Source: JANWXD01 sp037446115
Lineage (GTDB): Bacteria; Acidobacteriota; Terriglobia; Bryobacterales; Bryobacteraceae
NCBI GenBank assembly: GCA_037446115.1
Contig: JBBIJF010000005.1
Span: 62,001-126,000 of the forward strand
DNA length: 64,000 nucleotides
Direction of reading: 5' to 3'
In this document: in pieces, positions 26,280 through 35,278 of the stretch
Position numbering within the stretch: position 1 is the first letter of the stretch
How the letters are laid out: the number at the start of each line of letters is the position of its first letter
Program-made: the position numbers and the translations under genes
Notes under the pieces: model-generated
What the model was told of the DNA's origin: nothing
Databases searched by the model: none
What the model saw: only the letters and a program-made list of their open reading frames with translations

Positions 26280-29200
26280 ATGCCTGAGCCGAGCCATCCG
26301 TCTGTCGAGATCAACAGTTGGCTTGCCGACGAACTGTATTCCCAATACCGGCACGACCGCAGCGCCATTGACGAGAGCTGGCGGCGCGTGTTTGAATCCG
26401 GGGCAAACACCGCAACAGCAGTTGCGGATTCCGGACCGCGGGCGCCTCAGCAGGCGCCCGTTCCCATCACCGCCCCGCGTCCCGAAGGTGAACTGACGCC
26501 CTTGCGCGGCGCTGCGGCCCGCATCGCCGAGAACATGAACGCCAGTCTCGCGATCCCGGTGGCGACCTCGCAGCGCACCGTCCCGGTGAAAGTGATTGAC
26601 GAAAACCGCCGGATCATCAACAACCATCTGGCGCTTTTGGGGAAAGGAAAAGTTTCTTACACGCATTTGATTGCGTGGGCGATCGTCAAGGCGCTGCGCA
26701 AGCACCCCGTGCTGAATGACACGTACTGGGAGGAGAACGGGCAGCCGTACCGCGTGGTGCGCAAGCAGATTCATCTCGGGCTGGCGATCGATCTGCCCGG
26801 CAAGGACGGCACGCGCTCGCTGGTTGTGCCTAACATCAAGAACGCCGGCGCTCTGGACTTTCAGAGCTTCCTCAGCGCTTATGAAGACCTTGTGGCCCGG
26901 GCGCGGGCGGGCAAGCTGACCCTGGAAGACTTCCAGGGCACGACGATTTCCCTCACCAACCCGGGGACGGTCGGCACCGTGGGCTCCGTGCCGCGTCTGA
27001 TGCCGGGCCAGGGCGCGATCATCGCCACCGGGGCCATAGACTATCCGGCCGAATACCGGGGCGTGGCGCCGGAAGTACGGGCCATGCTGGGTATCGGCAA
27101 GGTGATGACGCTCACCTGCACGTACGATCACCGCATCATCCAAGGCGCCGAATCCGGCATGTTCCTGGCGACCATACAGGACCTGTTGCAGGGCGAGGAA
27201 GGGTTTTACGAACAGATTTTCGCGGACCTGAAAATGCCCCACAGCCCGGTGCGGTGGGAGCCGGACCGCGCCGCCTCCCTGCCGGGGCTGGCCGCCCGCA
27301 CGGAAGAGATCGCCAAGGAAGCCGCGGTGCTGCAACTGATCAACGCCTACCGGGTGCGCGGGCACCTGATCGCGGACCTGGATCCGCTCGGCGCGGAACC
27401 TGCCTACCACCCAGAGCTGGATCCCGCCACCTACGGCCTGACGATCTGGGACCTCGACCGCGAGTTTCTGACAGGGACGCTCAGTGAGGCCATCGGAGAG
27501 GAAGGCCCGCGCCCGGTGGCCACGTTGCGGGAGATCCTGGAGACGCTGCGCAAGACGTACTCGGGCAAGATCGGCTGCGAGTACATGCACATCCAGCACC
27601 CGGAGCAAAAACGCTGGCTGCAGCTGCGCATGGAGCCGCACACCAACAGCTGGCCGCTCGACCGCGGCACCCGACTTCGCATCCTGGAGCGCCTGCTCGA
27701 GGCCGAAGAATTCGAGCACTTCCTGCACGCGCGCTTCGTGGGCCACAAGCGTTTCTCCCTGGAAGGGGCGGAAACCGCGATTGCCATTCTCGACGAACTG
27801 CTCAACCGCGCGGCGGACCACGGCGTGCACGAGATCGTCATGGGCATGGCGCACCGGGGACGGCTGAACGTGCTGGCCAACATCATCGGGAAGCCGCTGG
27901 TGCAGATCTTCTCGGAATTTGAAGGGGAAATGGACCCGTTGAGCACGCAGGGAACCGGTGATGTGAAGTATCACCTTGGGGCCAGCGGCGTTCGCGTCTC
28001 ACCCTCCGGCCGGGAGATCGTGGTATCCGTCGCCCCGAACCCGAGCCACCTCGAGTCGGTAGATCCGGTGGTGGAGGGCATCGTGCGGCCCAAACAGGAC
28101 CGCCTGGGCGACACAGAGCGGGAGCGCGTCATTCCCGTGCTGGTCCACGGAGACGCGGCTTTCGCCGGCCAGGGCGTCGTCGCGGAGACGCTGAACTTTT
28201 CCCAGCTCCACGGCTACCGCACGGGAGGAACCATCCATCTGGTGATCAACAACCAGATCGGGTTTACGACGCCGCCGGAAGAGGCGCGATCGTCTCCCTA
28301 CTCGACCGATGTGGCCCGCATGGTCCAGGCGCCGATCTTCCACGTCAACGGCGACGATCCGGAGGCGGCCATCCGCGTAACGCAGATCGCCTTCGACTAC
28401 CGGCAGCGGTTCAAGAAGGACGTGGTCATTGACATGTTCTGCTACCGCCGGCACGGTCACAACGAGGCGGACGATCCGAGCTACACGCAGCCCATTCTCT
28501 ACCGCAAGATCAAAGAGCACCCCTCCGTGGCCACGCTGTACACCGAACGGCTGGTGCGGGAAGGAGTGATCGAGCCGCAAGAGGCGGAGAAACTGCGAAA
28601 GCGCGCGGCGGAGCGGCTGGCCGAGGCATTCGAAGCGGCCCAGCGCCAGGCCGAGCGATTCGAGCCAGGCGAGCTGAGCGTGGTGGTCTCCGAGGGAATT
28701 ACGCCGCACGCCCCGGAGACTTCCGCGGATCTGGGGACACTGAAACGCGTGGCAGAAGGCCTGACGACGTTCCCCGCGGACTTCCGGCTGCATCCCAAGC
28801 TGCGGGGCTTCATCGAGCGGCGCCGGCAGGCGTTTGCCGAAGGGGGCCCGATTGACTGGGCGTTCGGTGAGGCGCTGGCCTTCGGCAGCCTCGTGCTCGA
28901 GGGGACGCCCGTAAGGCTCAGCGGCCAGGACTCCAGTCGCGGTACCTTCACGCAGCGGCACCTGATTCTTTACGATTACGAAGACGGGCACGAGTACTGC
29001 CCCCTCCAGCACCTCTCCGAGGACCAGGCCCGCTTCGACGTGTTCGACAGCTCCCTGAGCGAGTACGCCGTACTGGGGTTCGAATTCGGTTACAGCGTCG
29101 CCGATCCGCTCACGCTGGTGATGTGGGAGGCGCAGTTCGGCGACTTCGCCAACGGCGCCCAGATCATGATTGACCAGTACATCGCAGCCTGCGAAGCCAA

Positions 29201-29945
29201 GTGGGGGCAGCCGAGCGGGCTGGTGCTGCTGCTTCCCCACGGCTATGAAGGGCAGGGCCCGGAGCACTCGAGCGCGCGCATCGAGCGCTTTCTGGAGCTC
29301 TGCGCCGACAACAACATTCAGGTGGCCAACTGCACGACACCGGCCCAGTACTTTCACCTGCTGCGGCGGCAGATGTACGGCGGGCCGCAGGGGCGCGGCG
29401 TGCGGAAACCTCTTGTCATCTTCACGCCGAAAAGCCTGCTGCGCCACCCGCGGTGCGTTTCCAGACTGGAGGAGTTCACCGGCGGCAGCTTCCGGGAGGT
29501 GATCGGCGACACGGCGGCAGCGGATCCGGGTGCGGTTTCGCGGATCCTGCTTTGTTCCGGGAAGATTTATTACGAGCTGGAAGAGGAACGCGAAAAGCGC
29601 GGCGCGCGCGACACGGCCATCGTCCGCATCGAGCAGCTTTATCCGTTTCCGGAGGCGCAACTCGGAGACGTACTGGCGCGATACCCCGCCACCGCGGAAG
29701 TCATCTGGGTGCAGGAGGAGCCGCGCAACATGGGGGCCTGGCGCCATATGCGCGAGTGGCTGCAGCCGCTGCTGGAGGGAAGCGGGCGCCGGCTGCATTA
29801 TGTGGGGCGGCCGGAGAGCGCCAGCCCGGCGACGGGCTCGTACAAGCGCCACCTGGCCGAGCAGGCCGCCGTGATTGAAGAGGCTTTTGCCGCGGCGCCG
29901 CGCAAGACCGGCGTGCGCGTGGTGATGCGGCGAAAGGTCAAGTAA
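26280..29945 (+). CDS. kgd: Fused E2-E1 2-oxoglutarate dehydrogenase/decarboxylase (Kgd/OdhA type)
   Basis: 1221 residues. Residues 1-40 show the E1-type N-terminal peptide (NSWLADELYSQYRHD). An E2 succinyltransferase catalytic domain spans about 100-330, with the DHRIIQG motif at 283-289. The E1 TPP-dependent domain runs from about 345 to the end, with G624-D625...NN near 656 for ThDP-Mg binding. There is no lipoyl domain, as in mycobacterial Kgd and corynebacterial OdhA, which borrow a lipoyl-bearing E2 from the pyruvate complex. It catalyses the TCA step 2-oxoglutarate to succinyl-CoA or, alone, decarboxylation to succinic semialdehyde. The partner genes are not in the window. Confidence 0.94.
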   Translation: MPEPSHPSVEINSWLADELYSQYRHDRSAIDESWRRVFESGANTATAVADSGPRAPQQAPVPITAPRPEGELTPLRGAAARIAENMNASLAIPVATSQRTVPVKVIDENRRIINNHLALLGKGKVSYTHLIAWAIVKALRKHPVLNDTYWEENGQPYRVVRKQIHLGLAIDLPGKDGTRSLVVPNIKNAGALDFQSFLSAYEDLVARARAGKLTLEDFQGTTISLTNPGTVGTVGSVPRLMPGQGAIIATGAIDYPAEYRGVAPEVRAMLGIGKVMTLTCTYDHRIIQGAESGMFLATIQDLLQGEEGFYEQIFADLKMPHSPVRWEPDRAASLPGLAARTEEIAKEAAVLQLINAYRVRGHLIADLDPLGAEPAYHPELDPATYGLTIWDLDREFLTGTLSEAIGEEGPRPVATLREILETLRKTYSGKIGCEYMHIQHPEQKRWLQLRMEPHTNSWPLDRGTRLRILERLLEAEEFEHFLHARFVGHKRFSLEGAETAIAILDELLNRAADHGVHEIVMGMAHRGRLNVLANIIGKPLVQIFSEFEGEMDPLSTQGTGDVKYHLGASGVRVSPSGREIVVSVAPNPSHLESVDPVVEGIVRPKQDRLGDTERERVIPVLVHGDAAFAGQGVVAETLNFSQLHGYRTGGTIHLVINNQIGFTTPPEEARSSPYSTDVARMVQAPIFHVNGDDPEAAIRVTQIAFDYRQRFKKDVVIDMFCYRRHGHNEADDPSYTQPILYRKIKEHPSVATLYTERLVREGVIEPQEAEKLRKRAAERLAEAFEAAQRQAERFEPGELSVVVSEGITPHAPETSADLGTLKRVAEGLTTFPADFRLHPKLRGFIERRRQAFAEGGPIDWAFGEALAFGSLVLEGTPVRLSGQDSSRGTFTQRHLILYDYEDGHEYCPLQHLSEDQARFDVFDSSLSEYAVLGFEFGYSVADPLTLVMWEAQFGDFANGAQIMIDQYIAACEAKWGQPSGLVLLLPHGYEGQGPEHSSARIERFLELCADNNIQVANCTTPAQYFHLLRRQMYGGPQGRGVRKPLVIFTPKSLLRHPRCVSRLEEFTGGSFREVIGDTAAADPGAVSRILLCSGKIYYELEEEREKRGARDTAIVRIEQLYPFPEAQLGDVLARYPATAEVIWVQEEPRNMGAWRHMREWLQPLLEGSGRRLHYVGRPESASPATGSYKRHLAEQAAVIEEAFAAAPRKTGVRVVMRRKVK

Positions 29946-30073
29946 AGCACGGCCCCGGAATTCCGACCACATGTCTCCGGCTTCCGGGCGGCATTGTCCG
30001 GTGCGGGACGGCGTGGTATAGGTGGTAGTTTCGCAGACAGAACTGTTCCTCAGAGGAGGCGACCAGAAAACCC

Positions 30074-30334
30074 ATGGCCTACGTCATCGCAGAACCTTGC
30101 ATCGGCACGAAAGACACGGCGTGCGTGGATGCCTGCCCGGTCGATTGTATCCATCCGAAGAAAGACGAACCCGCCTACGCCACCGAGGAAATGCTTTACA
30201 TTGATCCGGTGGAATGCATTGACTGCGGGGCCTGCGTGCCGGTGTGCCCGGTTTCCGCGATTTTCGCCCTGGACGATTTGCCCGAAAAGTGGGCTCATTT
30301 CACGGCGCGCAACGCGGCCTACTACGGGCGGTAA
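30074..30334 (+). CDS. 7Fe-type ferredoxin ([3Fe-4S][4Fe-4S])
   Basis: 86 residues, closely resembling Thermus-type seven-iron ferredoxins. The first cluster uses Cys9, Cys17, Cys21 and a Pro-flanked pattern (CIGTKDTACVDACP), where a non-standard spacing gives a 3Fe-4S site; the second is CIDCGACVPVCP (from about residue 49), a standard 4Fe-4S site. It is a small cytosolic electron carrier. It lies 128 bases downstream of kgd with its own likely start signals (AGGAGG upstream), so it may or may not share that transcript. Confidence 0.9.
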   Translation: MAYVIAEPCIGTKDTACVDACPVDCIHPKKDEPAYATEEMLYIDPVECIDCGACVPVCPVSAIFALDDLPEKWAHFTARNAAYYGR

Positions 30335-30345
30335 CGGTAAAGAAA

Positions 30346-30373
30346 GGGACAGACCCCGCCCGGGGTCTGTCCC
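30346..30373. repeat. Perfect 13-bp inverted repeat hairpin, possibly bidirectional terminator or REP element
   Basis: GGGACAGACCCCG (30346-30358) is followed after CC by its exact reverse complement CGGGGTCTGTCCC (30361-30373). It sits between the convergent ferredoxin and TonB-receptor genes, so it could stop transcription from both sides. Sequences of this GGACAGACCCC type are often repeated across bacterial genomes as REP-like palindromes, but only one copy was noticed here. Confidence 0.75.
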
Positions 30374-30379
30374 CATGTC

Positions 30380-33300
30380 TTAGAAAATCAGCCGGAAGCC
30401 AAGCTGGGCCTGGAAGGGGTTCCCGACCTGGATGTTCTGAGGGTCGTAGGAGCCGTCCGGCAGGCGCAGGCGGAGCCACGTCGCCTGAGGCGGAATCACG
30501 TTGCCTGTGGCCGGATCCACACCCAATCCATAGACCGTGTTGTTTCCCGAATAGACGACGTTGTCGAAATCGAACAGGTTGAACATCTCGCAGGAGAACT
30601 CGAGCTTGAAACGCTCCGAGGGAAGCGGGATCTTTTTGAGGAAGCGCAGGTCCACGTTGCGGATCGCGCGGTCGCGGAAGGAGTTGCGGCGGAAGGGGAC
30701 GCCGGGGGCCCGGAAGGCCCGGTCGTTGCTCGCAAAATCCTCGTTGGTGTCGGCGCCCGTCCGCGGATCGATCGGCCGCCCGCTCACGGCGCGAAAGACG
30801 CCTGAGAGTTCGATTCCGAACGGCAGTGAAGCCACGGCGTAGCCCGTGAGCTGGTGACGGCGGTCCAGATCGGAGTAGCCGTACTCGGGGCGGAGATCGA
30901 AGCTGTCCGCATAGCGGAAGCCGGTGGCATCCCGCTCCTGGTCGTCGTCGGAGAAGGTCTGAGAGACGGTGTAGAAGGCCCCGAACTGGAGTCGGCCTGC
31001 CCGGTACTGGGACGAGAAGGTGATGCCGCGGTACATGGAACGCGCGGAGGTTTCCCTGACCCAGAGGGCGCCAAGCGTGGGCACAGGGCGCCGCGTGCCC
31101 GAGCGCAGGCCGTAAAACGGCCGCCGGGACTGATCGTTGGGGCGGATGACGGGGGCGGGCAGGTTGAAGTCCCGGTTGCGCTGGATGTGCACGGTGTTCA
31201 CATAGTTCAGCTGCACGCCGGCCACGAGGTTGCGGGCCACCTCCACGTCAAACCCGAGGCCACTCTGGAAGGACCGCGGATTGTCGTAGTCGGAAGCCCA
31301 GGACAGCAGATTCGCCCCGGCAAAAGGATCGGTCCCACCGCCGGCGGCGCGTTGAACCGTCTCCACATCGATCACGGGCAGCTTGTCCAGCGGAAAGTTG
31401 TTCAGGTCCAGACCGGCCGCCAGAAAGTCGCGGTACACCGTGCTGCCGGACCGGGGAAGCTGAATGGAGACGTCGCCCGGCGGAATCCGGAAGTTGTTCA
31501 TGGGACCCGCCAGCAGCAGCATCGGCGTGCTGGCGTAGAAAAGACCGGTGTGGCCGCGAAGCACCATCCGGCGGGCGGCCGACGGGCTCCAAGCAAAACC
31601 GAACCTGGGCATAAACTGCCCGGTGTTGTCTCGAATCACGGTGGGGTCGAAGCTCTTGCCCAACGGGAAAACCACGTTGCGCACTTTCTGGATCAAATCC
31701 TGGTTGTTGGCCTGCGGCGTGGGATTCCACTGCCCTTCCCAGCGAAAGCCGAGGTCGAGGGTGAAAGACGGAGTCAACCGCCAGCTGTCCTGCGCGTAGA
31801 GCGCGAACTGGTGCACGCCGTAGTCCACCAGGAGGTTGCCGATCTGACGGCGGTAGGTAACGCTGCGGTCGTCGAAGCGGTTCGCCACCGCACCGCCCAC
31901 CGAGAGAATATCCAGGTGCCGCTGTACGTCGGTCCCGCTGATGGAAAACGCTCCGAACTGATTGAAGCCGAAACTCTGGAAGGTCGTCAGGCGGTTGTAG
32001 TCACCGCCCAGCTTCACCGTGTGCTTTCCCCGGATCACGGTAAGGCCATCGTTGATCTGGATGCGCGTGTCGTCCTGAATGGTGGGAAGGAAGTTCACGG
32101 TGCCGAAACGGCCCATGGTGGTTGCCACCTCGGGCCCGGTGGGCTGGTTGGCTTGGCGCGGGCGCACTTCGTAGGAGGTTTGAAAGCGCAGGTCGTTCAC
32201 GGTCGTGGGGCCGAGGAGCGAGGTCAACTGAATCCCCCCGGTGTGGGTGCGGTCTTTCTCCGTGCCGTTGTTGGTTATTGCGCGATCGATGGTCGGTTCG
32301 ATACGCGTACCCGTGGTAGTGGAATTGAGCGCCACGCCGTTGCTGAAGTTGTAGCGGAAGGTCAGGCGGTGGCCGCCGGCGAACTGATAGTCACTCCGCG
32401 CCAGCAGCGCCGTGGCGTCGTTGGTCTGCGTAAACGGCGTCTCCAGACCCCGGAAGTGGCGCAGCGCCTCCCGATTGGCATCGGTTTCCGCGAGCCCGAC
32501 CAGGCGGGGGAAGAACACAAACCGCGGCGTGCGGGATTCCTGCCGCTCGACCGAGGCGAACCAAAACATCCGGTCACGGCGTACGGGCCCTCCGACGGCG
32601 CCCCCATACTGATGGCGCGTCTCCAGCGACTGGCGGCCGAACGGAGTCTTCAGACCGAGTTCCTTGTGGCGCAGGTTGTAATAGGCTTCTCCGTGGTACT
32701 CGTTGGTCCCGGACTTGGTCACAGCGTTCAACACACCCCCGGTCGAGCGGCCGTACTCCGCCGAATAGCCGGTGGCGATGATCTGAAACTCCTGCACCGC
32801 GCTCTGCGGCACCGTGAAAATCAGATTGGCGCGCTCCCCGCCGCGGATGCCGCCGAAGAACGGCTGGTTGAAATCGGCGCCGTCCAGCATCACGTTGGAG
32901 TTGATCCCCTTTTGACCGGCGAAGGAGAGCTGGCCGCGCTGCGTTTCGACCTGGACGGTGGGAGTGATCAGAGCAAAATCATGAAAGCGGCGCCCGTTGA
33001 TCGGCAGGTCCCGGATGACGCTGCTCGTAATCACGGTCGAGGCCGCAGGCATGGTGGTGCTGATCATCGTCTCGGCGACTTCCACGGTGACCGTGGTGGT
33101 GCTCAGTTGCAAGACCACGTTCAGGTTGACGGTCGAGCCGACGTTGAGTTCCACGCCGCTGATGGTGGTTGGGGCAAAGCCGGGGCTTTCGGCCACCAGT
33201 TCGTAAGTTCCCGGGTCGAGAGCCACGGCGCGGAACTGGCCGACCTCGTTGGTTTTTAATTCCCGCGAAAAGCCGGTAGCCAGGTTTTTCAAGCGGACCT

Positions 33301-33427
33301 GAGCACCGGGCACGACGGCCTGTTTAGGATCGAAGACGGTGCCCACGATCTGGCCTTTGTTGGCGTCCGCTTGAGCCCAGAGCGACGCCGCCGCGCACAA
33401 CACCAAAGCGAGTTGGCGAAAATGCAT
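30380..33427 (-). CDS. TonB-dependent receptor with carboxypeptidase-regulatory-like N-terminal domain
   Basis: 1015 residues with a signal peptide (about 1-19, ASLWAQ). Residues about 24-105 form a carboxypeptidase regulatory-like beta-sandwich (GQIVGTVFDPKQAVVPGAQV). A plug domain follows at about 120-250 (DLPINGRRFHDFALITP) and a long beta-barrel to the end, closing in Phe (GFRLIF) as outer-membrane proteins do. This Oar/CarboxypepD-TonB type is greatly expanded in Solibacter-group acidobacteria and is presumed to take up oligosaccharides or other large nutrients. The ATG at 33427 has AAAGGAG upstream. Ligand unknown. Confidence 0.93.
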   Translation of the reverse strand: MHFRQLALVLCAAASLWAQADANKGQIVGTVFDPKQAVVPGAQVRLKNLATGFSRELKTNEVGQFRAVALDPGTYELVAESPGFAPTTISGVELNVGSTVNLNVVLQLSTTTVTVEVAETMISTTMPAASTVITSSVIRDLPINGRRFHDFALITPTVQVETQRGQLSFAGQKGINSNVMLDGADFNQPFFGGIRGGERANLIFTVPQSAVQEFQIIATGYSAEYGRSTGGVLNAVTKSGTNEYHGEAYYNLRHKELGLKTPFGRQSLETRHQYGGAVGGPVRRDRMFWFASVERQESRTPRFVFFPRLVGLAETDANREALRHFRGLETPFTQTNDATALLARSDYQFAGGHRLTFRYNFSNGVALNSTTTGTRIEPTIDRAITNNGTEKDRTHTGGIQLTSLLGPTTVNDLRFQTSYEVRPRQANQPTGPEVATTMGRFGTVNFLPTIQDDTRIQINDGLTVIRGKHTVKLGGDYNRLTTFQSFGFNQFGAFSISGTDVQRHLDILSVGGAVANRFDDRSVTYRRQIGNLLVDYGVHQFALYAQDSWRLTPSFTLDLGFRWEGQWNPTPQANNQDLIQKVRNVVFPLGKSFDPTVIRDNTGQFMPRFGFAWSPSAARRMVLRGHTGLFYASTPMLLLAGPMNNFRIPPGDVSIQLPRSGSTVYRDFLAAGLDLNNFPLDKLPVIDVETVQRAAGGGTDPFAGANLLSWASDYDNPRSFQSGLGFDVEVARNLVAGVQLNYVNTVHIQRNRDFNLPAPVIRPNDQSRRPFYGLRSGTRRPVPTLGALWVRETSARSMYRGITFSSQYRAGRLQFGAFYTVSQTFSDDDQERDATGFRYADSFDLRPEYGYSDLDRRHQLTGYAVASLPFGIELSGVFRAVSGRPIDPRTGADTNEDFASNDRAFRAPGVPFRRNSFRDRAIRNVDLRFLKKIPLPSERFKLEFSCEMFNLFDFDNVVYSGNNTVYGLGVDPATGNVIPPQATWLRLRLPDGSYDPQNIQVGNPFQAQLGFRLIF

Positions 33428-33572
33428 TCAAAGACTCCTTTCCTCTCGGGGATGCCTCGAAACCTATTATGATACGCCCTCTTTAAAGTGGTGTGACGGC
33501 GACATGTAAAAATGCAAACCGGCGATTTGGTTGCCTGCGTTCCAGGCCATTGGTTAGGATAAGGTCTTACGA

Positions 33573-34745
33573 ATGTTTCGCTTCGAAACCGCCGGGGAGT
33601 CGCACGGCGAGTTCCTGGTGGCCACGCTGACAGGTCTTCCGGCGGGCGTTCCGGTCTCCACCGCTGCCGTCAATCGCGAGCTTTGGCGACGCCAGCAAGG
33701 CTACGGCCGGGGCGGACGCATGAAGATCGAAACGGACGCGGCAGAGATCGTTGCCGGGGTGCGCCACGGCCGCACCATCGGCTCGCCAGTGGCGATCCTC
33801 ATTCGCAACCGGGACTGGCCCAATTGGACGGAGGCCCTCCCGGTAGAGGACACAGAGGGCGCTGAAGACAACAAGCGTCCCGTGACGCGCCCGCGGCCGG
33901 GTCACGCCGACCTGGCCGGGGCCATCAAATACAATTTCCACGACGCGCGTTACGTTCTCGAGCGGGCCAGCGCCCGCGAGACGGCGGCGCGCGTCGCCGC
34001 CGGCGCCGTCGCCAAAGCGTTCCTCGAGCAGTTCGGCATCGGAGTGCTGAGCCACGTCGTGGCCGTAGGCCCGGTGCGCCTGGGCCGCGAGGCTTGCTGG
34101 GAGGAACTGGTGGCGCTGAGCCGGCGCGAGCAAGTGGTGCTGGCCTGCGTGGATGCGGAAACGGAGCTGCGCATGAAGGCGGTGGTGGACGAGGCGTACC
34201 GCACCGGGGACACGGTCGGCGGCATTTTCGAAGTGGTGGCGCACAACGTGCCGCCGGGACTCGGCTCCCACATCAGCTGGGATGCGCGCCTGGACGGACG
34301 GCTGGCGCAGGCTGTGATGTCCATCCAGGCGGTCAAGGGCGTCGAGATCGGTGCCGCGGTGGACAACGCGGCTCGCTTCGGCTCCGAAGTCCAGGACACG
34401 ATCCACTACGACCGCGCAGAGCGGCGCTTCTACCGCGGTTCGAATCGCGCCGGCGGCCTGGAAGGAGGGATCAGCAACGGGCAGGACATTATCGTGCGTG
34501 GTTATCTGAAGCCCATTTCGACCCTGCGGCGGCCGCTGGAATCGGTGGATCTCCTCACGCGGGAGCCGTCGCGCGCCGCCTACGAGCGCAGCGACGTGTG
34601 CGTCGTACCCGCCGCGGCCGTCATCGGAGAGGCGATGGTGGCCCTGGTGCTGGCCGCGGCCATGCGCGAGAAGTTCGGCGGCGACTCGCTGGAAGAGGCC
34701 AAGCGAAACTTCGAGGCCTATCTCAAGCAGGTAAAAGAGTTCTAA
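33573..34745 (+). CDS. aroC: Chorismate synthase
   Basis: 390 residues, beginning MFRFETAGESHG, the family N-terminal signature. RPGHADLAGAIKYN (near residue 108) and RASARETAARVAAG (near 131) are the standard chorismate synthase motifs for FMN and substrate binding. It catalyses the last shikimate-pathway step, EPSP to chorismate, using reduced FMN. Length and motifs agree with the family. It ends 1 base before def, so the two genes are likely co-transcribed with fmt and argJ. Confidence 0.97.
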   Translation: MFRFETAGESHGEFLVATLTGLPAGVPVSTAAVNRELWRRQQGYGRGGRMKIETDAAEIVAGVRHGRTIGSPVAILIRNRDWPNWTEALPVEDTEGAEDNKRPVTRPRPGHADLAGAIKYNFHDARYVLERASARETAARVAAGAVAKAFLEQFGIGVLSHVVAVGPVRLGREACWEELVALSRREQVVLACVDAETELRMKAVVDEAYRTGDTVGGIFEVVAHNVPPGLGSHISWDARLDGRLAQAVMSIQAVKGVEIGAAVDNAARFGSEVQDTIHYDRAERRFYRGSNRAGGLEGGISNGQDIIVRGYLKPISTLRRPLESVDLLTREPSRAAYERSDVCVVPAAAVIGEAMVALVLAAAMREKFGGDSLEEAKRNFEAYLKQVKEF

Positions 34746-34746
34746 G

Positions 34747-35262
34747 ATGATCTATCCGATCGTGAAATACGGCGATCCGGTGCTGGAGCGCAAAGCAGAC
34801 CCGATAACGGAGTTTGACACGCCGGAGCTGCACAAGCTGATCGAAGATATGTTCGAATCCATGTACGCGGCGCGCGGCGTCGGGCTGGCGGCGCCGCAGA
34901 TCGGACTCTCCAAGCGCATCGCTGTCATTGACATCTCCGGGGGAGAAGATCCTTCGCAGCGGCTGGTGCTCATTAACCCGGAAGTGATCCGCAACGAGGG
35001 CAGACAGCGCTCCGAGGAGGGCTGTCTGAGCGTGCCCGGATTCCGGGAGGAAGTTACGCGCGGGGCCCGTGTGACGGTGCGAGCGCAGAATGTCAAAGGC
35101 GAGTTCTTCGAAGTTACCGGAGAAGACCTGCTGGCGCGGGCGCTGTTGCACGAAACCGATCATCTGGACGGCAAACTGTACCTGAGCCACCTGAGTGCTC
35201 TCAAACGGGACCTGATCCGCCGGAAGATCCGCAAACTGATGAAGGCCGGCGAGTGGGGCTGA
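34747..35262 (+). CDS. def: Peptide deformylase
   Basis: 171 residues. The three deformylase motifs are in place: GVGLAAPQIG (44-53), EEGCLSVPG with metal ligand Cys93 (90-98), and HETDH with His135, Glu136 and His139. It removes the formyl group from nascent N-terminal methionine in the cytosol. It sits between aroC and fmt, the usual def-fmt translation-initiation pair, with one base to aroC and 16 bases to fmt. Confidence 0.97.
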   Translation: MIYPIVKYGDPVLERKADPITEFDTPELHKLIEDMFESMYAARGVGLAAPQIGLSKRIAVIDISGGEDPSQRLVLINPEVIRNEGRQRSEEGCLSVPGFREEVTRGARVTVRAQNVKGEFFEVTGEDLLARALLHETDHLDGKLYLSHLSALKRDLIRRKIRKLMKAGEWG

Positions 35263-35278
35263 GGCGCGGGGCCGGGCG

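Noticed and set aside
30854..33259. 801-codon open frame on the plus strand
   Set aside because: It is antisense to the TonB receptor, which has signal peptide, plug and barrel motifs.
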